From the NCBI GenBank assembly GCA_023422735.1, contig JAFAGL010000129.1, positions 1 through 11,309 on the forward strand: 11,309 nt of DNA, read 5' to 3'. How positions within the stretch are numbered: position 1 is the stretch's first letter; every line of letters begins with the position of its first letter. The notes under the pieces are model-generated. The model had not been told where the DNA came from, did no database searches, and saw nothing but the letters and a program-made list of their open reading frames with translations. Shown piece by piece: positions 5,782-11,309 of the stretch. The translations under genes and the position numbers were made by a program. Source of the DNA: Pseudomonadota bacterium. Its GTDB lineage: Bacteria > Pseudomonadota > Alphaproteobacteria > Rhizobiales > Rhizobiaceae.

Positions 5782-7680
5782 TCAGCTGCTGGGTGCGCGT
5801 GAGTTGGTGGTCTTGTTGAGCGCTTCCAGCACGTGGCTGTCGCGATCGTAAACATCGCCAACATACGCGACTTTGCCTGATTGGTCGGGCCATGCGGTGA
5901 AATACGCGACATAGACCGGGATATGGCGGTTGATCCGCTCGCTGGAATGTCCTTGTGCCAGCTTGCTCTTCACATGATCGGTATCGGTGCCCAGCACCGC
6001 CGCCGCCATGGCGCGCGGATCGGCCAAACGTACGCATCCATGGCTCAGCGCCCGCATATCGCGGCTGAAATAGCTCTTTTGCGGCGTATCATGCATGTAG
6101 ATCGCATGCTTGTTGGGGAACATGATCTTCAGTTCGCCCAAGGCATTCGCTTCGCTTGGCGTTTGGCGCACATTATAAGGGATGTTGCTGCCATGTGCTG
6201 CCCAGTTGATGGAGGACGAGGGAATGTGGCGACCGCTGGAATCGGTGACTTCATAACCCGCACGGTCGAGATAGCCCGGATCGCTGCGCAGCCGAGGCAG
6301 CATTTCATTGACGAGGATCGAGCGCGGCACGCCCCAATACGGATTGTATTCGACGCGCTCCAGTTCGTCCTGGAAGAAGCTTGTCTGGTTGCCCGGACGC
6401 CCGACGACAGTTCGCATCGAGAGCTTGTCGCGACCATCCTCGCGATAGGTTGCGGTGAACGCTGCAGCGTTCAGGAAAACAAATGTCTGGCCGAGGTCGG
6501 ACGGATGCCAGCGCAACTGTTCGAGCGCGACCTTGACCTTGACGACCTTGTCCGCTTTCGAAACGCCCGCCACCGCCGCAACGGTGCGCGAGCCGATGAT
6601 GCCGTCCGGCTTCAGATCGTGCGAAACCTGCACAGCCTTGATGATTTCCACAAGCTGCGGTGTGTAGACCTCCGTTCCGCCGGCAGAAGCGAGAACCGCG
6701 CCATGCTTTTGTTGGAACGCGTCGTCACCCTTTTGCGCGATCAATCGCATCAGCTTGGGTAGTTCTGCACTGCTTTCGCCCGGTTTGAGCAAAAGCTTCG
6801 CATCCACGGTAACGAGATCATCGGGCTGATCTTCCAGCGCCTTCAACTCAGCGCGCAAAGCCGCATATTCGGCGTTTTGCGGGTGCTGGCTTTCCAGATA
6901 CTGCTTGACGTCGGTGCCGCTGGAAAGCGCTTTCAAGGCTGCATCGTAATCCACCGGCTTGGCCGCAAAATCATGATACCCCGACAAAAGGTTGGGATTG
7001 ATGCGGCCTGAATGCGCGTCGCGAATATAGCGCAGAACTCGTGCCGACATCGCCATTTCATAGCGCGCCAATGCCGGGTCGCTCAGCGCTTCCTTGCCGG
7101 AAGTGAGCACCTCCGGGCGCGAAACCTGATAGTCTTGTGGCTCGAGTCCATAGCTGGCCGCATCTTCCATCATAGCCATGGCGGCTTCTGCGCGTATGCG
7201 CGGAGCCTTGCCGAGCACCCAGATGAAACCTGGGTTGGCAGCGTAATGGCGTTCGATTGCCGCCGCGATCTCTTTTTCGGCAGTCAATTGGTAATCGACC
7301 AAACCCGCCAGCGAGCGATTGAATGGGCTTTGATCGGGCGCAGCCGTGATCGAACCGGTGATTTCAGTCGAAACGCCTGGCTTCAGTTTCGAAAAATCGA
7401 CCGCCACCAAGGCTGCGGTTTTATAAGTGTAGTAGCTGGGCGAGGAAACCTTGACGATTGGTGCTGGCTTCACCGGTTGAACAGGTGCTGCAGGCTGGAT
7501 CGCTTGCGGAACCTGCTGCTGGCGACGCGGGGTTGCGTGCGGCCCGCGGTTTTCGGAAGCCCGGTTGCCGAACCAGCGATTGAAAAGCGGCTCTGCCGAA
7601 GCTGCCGGAATGCTCGACATTGAGGTGGCGGCAACAAGCGCGAGAACAAGCCCGCGTTTCACTGGGTTCTTCGGCAACAC
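5782..7680 (-). CDS. Secreted L,D-transpeptidase, YcbB/LdtD type
   Basis: A periplasmic peptidoglycan cross-linking enzyme that makes 3-3 (mDAP-mDAP) links or related LDT bonds through a Cys nucleophile. From GTG at 7680 it is 632 residues. Residues 1-29 are a signal peptide (PKNPVKRG, hydrophobic core, ASA before Glu30). Then comes a Pro/Gln-rich linker (about 50-80), an all-helical scaffold domain (about 130-300, including FIWVLGKAPRIRAEAAMAMM and the AHSGRINPN segment), a peptidoglycan-binding-1 domain (about 338-375, VQVSHDLKPDGIIGSRTVAAV), and the YkuD catalytic domain (about 385-560). The catalytic motif is His530 (YMHDTP) with Ser546-His547-Gly548-Cys549 and Arg551 (SHGCVRLADP); Cys549 is the nucleophile. 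A longer reading from GTG at 7752 is open, but it lacks a ribosome site and would put 24 residues before the signal peptide. It lies about 190 nt after the PEGA-like lipoprotein gene, same strand. Confidence 0.93.
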   Translation of the reverse strand: MLPKNPVKRGLVLALVAATSMSSIPAASAEPLFNRWFGNRASENRGPHATPRRQQQVPQAIQPAAPVQPVKPAPIVKVSSPSYYTYKTAALVAVDFSKLKPGVSTEITGSITAAPDQSPFNRSLAGLVDYQLTAEKEIAAAIERHYAANPGFIWVLGKAPRIRAEAAMAMMEDAASYGLEPQDYQVSRPEVLTSGKEALSDPALARYEMAMSARVLRYIRDAHSGRINPNLLSGYHDFAAKPVDYDAALKALSSGTDVKQYLESQHPQNAEYAALRAELKALEDQPDDLVTVDAKLLLKPGESSAELPKLMRLIAQKGDDAFQQKHGAVLASAGGTEVYTPQLVEIIKAVQVSHDLKPDGIIGSRTVAAVAGVSKADKVVKVKVALEQLRWHPSDLGQTFVFLNAAAFTATYREDGRDKLSMRTVVGRPGNQTSFFQDELERVEYNPYWGVPRSILVNEMLPRLRSDPGYLDRAGYEVTDSSGRHIPSSSINWAAHGSNIPYNVRQTPSEANALGELKIMFPNKHAIYMHDTPQKSYFSRDMRALSHGCVRLADPRAMAAAVLGTDTDHVKSKLAQGHSSERINRHIPVYVAYFTAWPDQSGKVAYVGDVYDRDSHVLEALNKTTNSRAPSS

Positions 7681-7686
7681 GGCTTT

Positions 7687-7693
7687 TCCCCTC
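7687..7693 (-). promoter_or_regulatory. Ribosome binding site that decides the L,D-transpeptidase start
   Basis: The minus strand reads GAGGGGA, then AAAGCC, then GTG at 7680-7678. The 6-nt spacing and the signal peptide that immediately follows favour this GTG (or the adjacent TTG) over the upstream GTG at 7752. Confidence 0.7.
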
Positions 7694-7760
7694 AATCGCG
7701 CTGGATCGATAACAGCAGATGGCTCGCGCACGACTACGTCGCTGAATCGCACATCTTTCG

Positions 7761-7789
7761 ATTGTATCGATTGCCGTTAAAGCCGTTAA
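7761..7789 (-). promoter_or_regulatory. Candidate promoter of the L,D-transpeptidase gene
   Basis: On the minus strand TTAACG (7789-7784) and TACAAT (7766-7761) are spaced by exactly 17 nt; TACAAT matches 5 of 6 of the sigma-70 -10 consensus and TTAACG 4 of 6 of the -35. Transcription would start near 7754, giving a leader of about 75 nt before GTG at 7680. It would also make the alternative GTG at 7752 nearly leaderless, which again favours the shorter protein. The -35 lies inside the CCGTTAA repeats described separately. Confidence 0.45.
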
Positions 7790-7807
7790 GCAACCGTAAA
7801 CCGTTAT
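7774..7807 (+). repeat. Four CCGT(T/A)A(A/T) direct repeats upstream of the L,D-transpeptidase
   Basis: CCGTTAA begins at 7774 and again at 7783, with variants CCGTAAA at 7794 and CCGTTAT at 7801. Starts are 9, 11 and 7 nt apart, so the phasing is irregular. The first two copies overlap the candidate promoter spacer and -35. They could be binding half-sites for a regulator or chance A/T-rich repetition. Confidence 0.5.
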
Positions 7808-7871
7808 TCTGGCGCTGCGGCAGTTTTGCCACGCCTGGTCGACTGCGCGCGCAAAGCCACGTTCGCGTGCG

Positions 7872-8342
7872 TCAATTTGCCGGGGCGTTCATCCTGTTAA
7901 CTGGGTCCGCTGGCGCTGCTGGCTGCGTTTCCGGTGTCGCTTGCGTTGCGGCCGGCTTGGCTTCTTCGGGTATGAGCACGATATGCGCCGGGTTCGGATG
8001 ATGGTCGAGTGCTGCGCCGGTGGACGAATCGATGGCCGTGCCCACAAAACCGGTCGCCATCATGTTGGCTGCGGTTGCGGCGGCGCCGACCGTGCTAGTC
8101 CGGGTGCCGATAAAGATGCTGCCAGGTTTGTAGCCTTCCAATTGCGCATAGGCCGTGAAGGTTGCTTTGCGGCTGACAACAAGCGTGCAGGGCGTTGCCG
8201 GGCAGCTATCTCCGAGCGAGGTTCGCACGGCTGCTCCCGAAGGTTCCGATGTTACCAGGACCTTGGAAGTCGTGCCGCGAATGGCCGACGCGCACCCGCT
8301 CAAAAGCGCAGCGGAGGCTGCAACGGCAATCAGGACTTTCAT
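7872..8342 (-). CDS. PEGA-like lipoprotein
   Basis: A 156-residue predicted lipoprotein, probably anchored in the outer or inner membrane facing the periplasm. The signal sequence MKVLIAVAASAALL is followed by the lipobox LSGC, so Cys17 would be lipidated. Residues about 26-70 resemble a PEGA-type beta domain (VLVTSEPSGAAVRTS, then PCTLVVSRKATFTAYAQLEGYKPG), which matches my memory of rhizobial lipoproteins often mis-named translation initiation factor 2. Next comes a Gly/Ala-rich hydrophobic stretch (about 82-112, resembling a glycine-zipper hairpin), then HHPNPAHIVLIPEE. The last about 30 residues are Pro/Ala-rich and low complexity. Cys47 and Cys52 (DSCPATPC) could form a disulfide. The start ATG has AGGA 6 nt upstream. 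It sits between tRNA-Val and the L,D-transpeptidase, all on the minus strand. Its molecular role is unknown. Confidence 0.85.
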   Translation of the reverse strand: MKVLIAVAASAALLSGCASAIRGTTSKVLVTSEPSGAAVRTSLGDSCPATPCTLVVSRKATFTAYAQLEGYKPGSIFIGTRTSTVGAAATAANMMATGFVGTAIDSSTGAALDHHPNPAHIVLIPEEAKPAATQATPETQPAAPADPVNRMNAPAN

Positions 8343-8442
8343 TCATATTCCTGGCTTAACAATGATGATTTCAGCGCTTGGCCGATGAGGCCATTTCATG
8401 CGCGATGGCTGGAAATCGCAAACTTCCTCATGAAAGCGGCAG

Positions 8443-8457
8443 GTTTGCGACGCAAAC
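8443..8457. repeat. Perfect 15-nt palindrome downstream of tRNA-Val
   Basis: GTTTGCG-A-CGCAAAC is a perfect inverted repeat with a one-base centre. It is 25 nt past the 3' end of tRNA-Val and about 100 nt upstream of the lipoprotein start. A further GTTTGCG half-site occurs on the minus strand near 8422. It could be an operator for the lipoprotein gene or a small hairpin at the tRNA transcript end; a stem would be 5 bp with a 5-nt loop and no clear T tract. The rest of the gap 8343-8481 has no ORF. Confidence 0.45.
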
Positions 8458-8481
8458 ACAGGCTGTTCGAGGAAAGCGGAA

Positions 8482-8556
8482 TGGTGGGCGATACAGGGAT
8501 TGAACCTGTGACCCCACCCGTGTGAAGGGTGTGCTCTCCCGCTGAGCTAATCGCCC
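8482..8556 (-). tRNA. tRNA-Val(CAC)
   Basis: The minus strand folds as a full cloverleaf of 75 nt with an encoded CCA end. Acceptor stem GGGCGAT/ATCGCCC, D arm GCTC-AGCGGGA-GAGC, anticodon arm CACCC-TTCACAC-GGGTG, variable loop of 5 nt, and T arm ACAGG-TTCAATC-CCTGT are all perfectly paired. Loop positions 34-36 read CAC, which decodes GUG as valine. It lies 52 nt after the gph stop on the same strand. No repeat copy of its 3' end or integrase is seen in the window, so there is no sign that it serves as an integration site here. Confidence 0.97.
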
Positions 8557-8561
8557 GCCAG

Positions 8562-8575
8562 GGCGCCGCGGCGCC
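8562..8575. repeat. G+C palindrome in the tRNA-Val leader
   Basis: GGCGCCGCGGCGCC is a perfect 14-nt palindrome ending 5 nt before the tRNA 5' end. It could form a 5-6-bp hairpin in the leader RNA, act as the end of the gph transcript, or influence 5' processing. These roles are inference. Confidence 0.45.
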
Positions 8576-8588
8576 GAAACGTTGCGCG

Positions 8589-8617
8589 GTCTTACGGGCG
8601 GGCCAGAATCAAGTCAA
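8589..8617 (-). promoter_or_regulatory. Candidate promoter of tRNA-Val, overlapping the gph 3' end
   Basis: On the minus strand TTGACT (8617-8612, 5 of 6 consensus) and TAAGAC (8594-8589) are 17 nt apart, about 33 nt before the tRNA. The -35 lies in the last codons of gph. The bases after the -10 (CGCGC) form a G+C-rich discriminator, as in stringently controlled stable-RNA promoters. The weak -10 keeps confidence moderate. Confidence 0.45.
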
Positions 8618-9325
8618 GCTGGCATTTGAAACGGCACTCTCGGCTCCGTTTGCGGCTTTGATCAAGCGCTCGGCAACTTCGATTGTCAGGTCGTCATAGC
8701 TGGAAATGACAAGGCTCGGTTCGTAGCTCGCGACGGGTTGGTCCGTATATCCGAAATCCACGGCGACGACTGGAATGCCCGCAGCCTTGGCGGTGTCGAT
8801 GTCGGTTTTGGAATCGCCTACCATGATCGCATGATGGCGGTCGCCGCCCGCTTGTTCGATGGTGGAAAGCAGATGACGGGGATCGGGCTTGCGCCATTGA
8901 AACGTATCGGCACCGCAATTGGCGGCAAACCGGGCGTTCAGCCCAAGACCGTCGATCAGCGCATGGCTGAGCGCCTGAAACTTGTTGGTGCAGATCGCCA
9001 GTTTCCAACCGGCATCGGAAAAGCGCTGCATGGCGTCGAGTACCCCGGGAAAAGGCTGCGACTGGCCGGGAATGTTGTCGGTGTAATGTTTCAGGAACGT
9101 CGCGATCAGCCGTTCATGCTCTTTCGGGTCGAGTGCGCGATTGGCCTGGCGAAAGGCACGATCGATCATCGCGCGTCCTCCCATGCCGAGATAAGCGCGA
9201 AACAGTTTCGGATCGATTTCCGGCAAGCCGCTTTCGGCAAGACAAAAGGACAGCGCGGCGATGAGATCCGGCGCGGTATCGACGAGCGTTCCGTCGAGGT
9301 CGAAGACGATGATCGGTTGGGTCAT
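8609..9325 (-). CDS. gph: Phosphoglycolate phosphatase (HAD superfamily)
   Basis: Hydrolyses 2-phosphoglycolate, formed by DNA repair or oxygenase side reactions, to glycolate in the cytoplasm. It is 238 residues, within the usual range. HAD motif I is FDLDGTLVDT with nucleophile Asp9 and acid/base Asp11. The helical cap runs about 20-85. Motif II is ICTNK (Thr113), motif III Lys146 in RKPDP, and motif IV VGDSKTD (Asp171, Asp175) followed by AAGIPVVAVDFGY. The PDPRHLL segment is typical of Gph; another phosphoester-specific HAD of the same clade cannot be excluded. The ATG at 9325 has no clear Shine-Dalgarno. It diverges from rpiA with about 100 nt between them and is followed by tRNA-Val. 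Confidence 0.9.
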   Translation of the reverse strand: MTQPIIVFDLDGTLVDTAPDLIAALSFCLAESGLPEIDPKLFRAYLGMGGRAMIDRAFRQANRALDPKEHERLIATFLKHYTDNIPGQSQPFPGVLDAMQRFSDAGWKLAICTNKFQALSHALIDGLGLNARFAANCGADTFQWRKPDPRHLLSTIEQAGGDRHHAIMVGDSKTDIDTAKAAGIPVVAVDFGYTDQPVASYEPSLVISSYDDLTIEVAERLIKAANGAESAVSNASLT

Positions 9326-9426
9326 GATGTTTCAGCGATACGCGTCGGTGAATGGAGGGGCAAGGCCGCTTTGTTCTTGCGCGCAAAGATGATAGGAGCC
9401 CCGTCACGAACAACAAGAAAAAGCTC
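9326..9426. other. gph/rpiA divergent intergenic region with a 10-nt palindrome
   Basis: This gap of about 100 nt must hold the promoters of both divergent genes. TTGCGCGCAA at 9377-9386 is a perfect palindrome and could be an operator. I could not pick a convincing -35/-10 pair for either direction. Confidence 0.3.
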
Positions 9427-10125
9427 ATGGACGCCAGCACCCGAAAGATCGAAGCTGCACGCGCAGCCGTCACTTATGTTGAAGATGGTATGCGGCTTGG
9501 AATTGGGACCGGTTCGACCGCCGAGGAATTTGTGAAGGTTCTGGCGGAAAAGGTGGCCGACGGCCTGCGGATTACCGGCGTGCCGACTTCGGAGCGGACT
9601 GCGCGTCTTTGCCTTGAACTTGGAATCACACTGTTGTCGCTGGACGAGATGCCGGTCCTGGATCTTGTGGTCGACGGTGCCGATGAGATCGATCCCTCAC
9701 TTGACCTGATCAAGGGCGGCGGCGGCGCGCTGTTGCGCGAAAAGATCGTCGCAAGCGCGGCCCAACGCATGATCGTCATCGCTGATGGCAGCAAGAAGGT
9801 TGATTGCCTGGGCGCTTTTCCGCTGCCAATCGAAGTCAATCGCTTTGGGCTGAAATCGACCCGCATGCTGATCGAGAAAATGGCTGGAAAGCTCGGATTG
9901 ACCGGCGACATTTCGTTGCGAACGTCTCGTGACGAACCTTATGTCACGGATGGGGGACATCTCATTCTCGATGCATCTTTTGGCCGCATTCCCGATTCAA
10001 GAGCGCTTGGGGCTGCCCTCGTCGCCATTCCCGGTGTCGTGGAGCATGGACTGTTTCTGGGACTAACCACCATTGCCATCATTGCGGGCGAAGACGGCAT
10101 CGAAACGATGCAGTCCGCTGGCTGA
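9427..10125 (+). CDS. rpiA: Ribose-5-phosphate isomerase A
   Basis: Interconverts ribose-5-phosphate and ribulose-5-phosphate in the non-oxidative pentose phosphate pathway. It is 232 residues from ATG at 9427, the usual RpiA length. Substrate-loop motif GIGTGSTAEEF is at 25-35 and PTSERT at 53-58. VDGADEID (82-89) has Asp83 and Asp86, and KGGGGALLREK (96-106) has Lys96 and the catalytic base Glu105; these match Asp81, Asp84, Lys94 and Glu103 of E. coli RpiA. ADGSKKVD follows at 119-126, and PLPIEVNRFG and TDGGHLILDASFG are also family signatures. An open frame continues upstream to 9352, but it is not homologous-looking and would make the protein abnormally long. The Shine-Dalgarno is weak (AAGAAAAAG). 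The next gene starts 18 nt after the stop, so the two are probably co-transcribed. Confidence 0.95.
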   Translation: MDASTRKIEAARAAVTYVEDGMRLGIGTGSTAEEFVKVLAEKVADGLRITGVPTSERTARLCLELGITLLSLDEMPVLDLVVDGADEIDPSLDLIKGGGGALLREKIVASAAQRMIVIADGSKKVDCLGAFPLPIEVNRFGLKSTRMLIEKMAGKLGLTGDISLRTSRDEPYVTDGGHLILDASFGRIPDSRALGAALVAIPGVVEHGLFLGLTTIAIIAGEDGIETMQSAG

Positions 10126-10143
10126 CAAGGAGTTCATTTTCTC

Positions 10144-10704
10144 ATGGTTCAGATGTTTCGTGCGCGCCGGATGATTGCCGGCATGGCGGGTGCCGCCATG
10201 TTTTTCGCCGCTGGTTCGGCTTATGCGCAGGAAGTGACGCCTTCACATCTGGCAGCAGCGCGTTCGGCGATCGCTGCCGTGAAGATCACCGACCAGTTCG
10301 ATTCGATTCTTCCTTCTGCCGCGCAGGCGTTGAAAAGCGAGATGATCCAGAAGGATCCCAATCTCGAGGATCTGATCGTCAAGACGGTCGATGAAAAGAC
10401 ACTGGCACTTGTATCGCGCCGCACCGATCTCGAAAACGAAGCTGCACAGGTTTATGCGCGCGCGTTTTCCGAGCAGGAATTGAAGGAGATCGCGTCCTTT
10501 TACGGTTCGCCCACCGGCGCCAAGCTTCTTGAGCAGGGCGGACGCGTGACGCGTGAGGTCATGCAGGCTGCCGAAATCTGGCAGCGCGGCGTTGCACGCG
10601 ATCTGGCGATGACAGTCGCCGAATCGTTTGAAGCGGCAGCCCCGCGTTCGCCGGCGGCTGAAGCAGCCGGTGCCGCTGCGACGACCCCGCCGGCCCAGCA
10701 ATAA
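10144..10704 (+). CDS. Exported DUF2059 domain protein
   Basis: A 186-residue secreted protein of unknown function. Residues 1-28 form a signal peptide (FRARRM, hydrophobic core, AYA before Gln29). The mature part is helical, and residues about 85-150 match DUF2059: AAQVYARAFSEQELKEIASFY, then GSPTGAKLLEQ. The last about 25 residues are Ala/Pro-rich and low complexity. AAGGAG at 10127-10132 is the ribosome site, with a rather long 11-nt spacing to ATG at 10144; a second in-frame ATG is at 10153. It lies between rpiA (18 nt upstream) and gor (about 120 nt downstream), and a strong terminator follows it. This rpiA - DUF2059 - gor order agrees with my memory of several rhizobial genomes, but what links them is unknown. 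Confidence 0.9.
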   Translation: MVQMFRARRMIAGMAGAAMFFAAGSAYAQEVTPSHLAAARSAIAAVKITDQFDSILPSAAQALKSEMIQKDPNLEDLIVKTVDEKTLALVSRRTDLENEAAQVYARAFSEQELKEIASFYGSPTGAKLLEQGGRVTREVMQAAEIWQRGVARDLAMTVAESFEAAAPRSPAAEAAGAAATTPPAQQ

Positions 10705-10726
10705 GCAGAACCTGGCGAATTTGGTG

Positions 10727-10755
10727 AAGCCCGGCTTTGTCCGGGCTTTTCTTTT
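10727..10755 (+). terminator. Intrinsic terminator of rpiA - DUF2059
   Basis: AAGCCCGG (10727-10734), loop CTTTGT, then CCGGGCTT (10741-10748) form a perfect 8-bp stem, followed by TTCTTTT. It is 22 nt after the DUF2059 stop and ends the rpiA unit, so gor must have its own promoter in the remaining about 70 nt or depend on read-through. Confidence 0.88.
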
Positions 10756-10824
10756 GGTCCGGGGTTCCATACCTCAAGTCGACTGATATTCGCGTTTCTC
10801 ACGTCCTGCAGGAAGGTTACCGCC

Positions 10825-11309
10825 ATGGCATACGACTTCGATCTCTTCGTTATCGGCGGCGGCTCTGGCGGTGTGCGTGCGGCGCGCGTTTCGGCGCAAA
10901 TGGGCAAGCGGGTGGCTGCGGCCGAGGAATATCGCTTCGGCGGCACATGTGTGATCCGCGGCTGCGTGCCCAAAAAACTGTTCGTTTATGCGTCGCAATT
11001 TTCCGAAAAGTTCGAGGATGCGGCGGCATATGGCTGGACTGTGGGTGAAACGAGCTTCGATTGGCCGACTTTGATCGCCAACAAGGACAAGGAAATCGCG
11101 CGTCTGGAGCAGATTTACCGTGCAGGGCTCGACAAAACCAATGTCACGATTTTCGATGAACGCGCCGCGTTGGAAGATCGGCATACGGTGAGACTTGCAT
11201 CGGGCAAGACGGTGACCGCCGAGCATATCCTGATCGCGACCGGCGGGCGTCCAAATCCACACGATGCGTTGCCGGGATCCGAACTCGCCATCTTTTCCGA
11301 CCAGGTCTT
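10825..11309 (+). CDS. gor: Glutathione-disulfide reductase, N-terminal part
   Basis: Reduces oxidised glutathione with NADPH in the cytoplasm, keeping the thiol pool reduced. About 161 residues are present (of the 450-465 usual) and the gene runs off the right edge. The N-terminal FAD-binding loop is VIGGGSGGVRAAR (9-21). The redox-active disulfide is Cys42-Cys47 in GGTCVIRGCVPKKL, a form characteristic of glutathione reductase rather than lipoamide or mercuric reductase. HILIATGGRPNPH near the end is the conserved ATG segment of the FAD domain. The ATG at 10825 is preceded by AGGAAGG about 8 nt upstream. A terminator separates it from the DUF2059 gene. The NADPH-binding and dimerisation domains lie outside the window. 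Confidence 0.95.
   Translation, partial: MAYDFDLFVIGGGSGGVRAARVSAQMGKRVAAAEEYRFGGTCVIRGCVPKKLFVYASQFSEKFEDAAAYGWTVGETSFDWPTLIANKDKEIARLEQIYRAGLDKTNVTIFDERAALEDRHTVRLASGKTVTAEHILIATGGRPNPHDALPGSELAIFSDQV

Noticed and set aside
5881..6762. A 293-codon open frame on the plus strand opposite the L,D-transpeptidase
   Set aside because: It lies wholly antisense to a gene with clear catalytic motifs, has an atypical residue mix (many His, Arg, Cys, Met) and no domain I recognise. Long antisense frames are expected at this G+C and codon bias.
7773..7789. CtrA binding site upstream of the L,D-transpeptidase
   Set aside because: The two TTAA elements are 5 nt apart, not the 7 nt of the CtrA consensus. 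I keep the repeats as a finding without naming the regulator.
7840..7871. Hairpin CACG-TTCG-CGTG just after the lipoprotein stop as a terminator
   Set aside because: The stem is only 4 bp, the next pair is a mismatch and no T run follows.
8482..8556. tRNA-Val as an integration site for a mobile element
   Set aside because: No integrase, no repeat of the tRNA 3' end and no shift in gene content are seen in the flanks, which hold only ordinary chromosomal genes.
10243..10770. A 175-codon minus-strand frame across the DUF2059 gene
   Set aside because: It is rich in Arg and Cys, crosses the terminator at 10727-10755, and is antisense to a protein with a signal peptide and a known domain.
1..11309. 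A new defence, mobile or biosynthetic system
   Set aside because: All sizeable genes fall into known housekeeping, transport, cofactor or envelope families. No transposase, integrase, nuclease, toxin-antitoxin pair, reverse transcriptase or CRISPR-like repeat array was found on either strand.

Overview
The window is an ordinary-looking, gene-dense stretch of chromosome from an alphaproteobacterium, most likely in the Hyphomicrobiales (Rhizobiales) and close to the Brucella/Ochrobactrum group. This rests on the MoaA sequence, which matches my memory of Brucella MoaA over long stretches, on the rpiA - DUF2059 - gor order, on the moderately high G+C, and on the rhizobial style of the PEGA-type lipoprotein and the YcbB-type L,D-transpeptidase. 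Family assignments come from reading motifs, not from database searches, so the genus is uncertain.

Layout. (1) 1-1780, minus strand: a polar amino-acid ABC importer operon with the periplasmic binding protein (1016-1780), a first permease (190-903) and a second permease cut by the window edge (1-172). The ATPase presumably lies beyond the left edge. (2) 1892-5101, minus strand: a molybdenum-cofactor cluster, moaA - EamA-family transporter - mobA - mobB. mobA and mobB overlap by an ATGA junction, and the transporter sits between the first and last steps of Moco/MGD synthesis. (3) 5150-5500, plus strand: a DUF971 protein divergent from moaA. (4) 5591-8342, minus strand: an envelope block with a PEGA-like lipoprotein, a secreted YcbB-type L,D-transpeptidase and an unlisted-size 28-residue single-span membrane peptide (5591-5677). 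(5) 8482-8556, minus strand: tRNA-Val(CAC), with a probable promoter that overlaps the end of gph. (6) 8609-9325, minus strand: phosphoglycolate phosphatase gph. (7) 9427-11309, plus strand: rpiA, a secreted DUF2059 protein, a clear intrinsic terminator, then glutathione reductase gor, cut by the right edge.

How the genes relate. The ABC operon scavenges amino acids (lysine/arginine/ornithine/histidine type). The Moco cluster makes cyclic pyranopterin precursor (MoaA) and converts molybdopterin to the guanine dinucleotide form (MobA, with MobB accessory). The envelope block remodels peptidoglycan. gph, rpiA and gor are housekeeping carbon and redox metabolism: RpiA in the pentose phosphate pathway, glutathione reductase as an NADPH consumer.

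I found no mobile element, CRISPR array, phage gene, defence system or biosynthetic cluster, and no gap without a gene longer than about 140 bases. The items most worth a second look are the 28-residue membrane peptide, the DUF971 protein opposite moaA, the transporter inside the Moco cluster, and several inverted or direct repeats in the intergenic gaps. I see no evidence for a new multi-gene system here.
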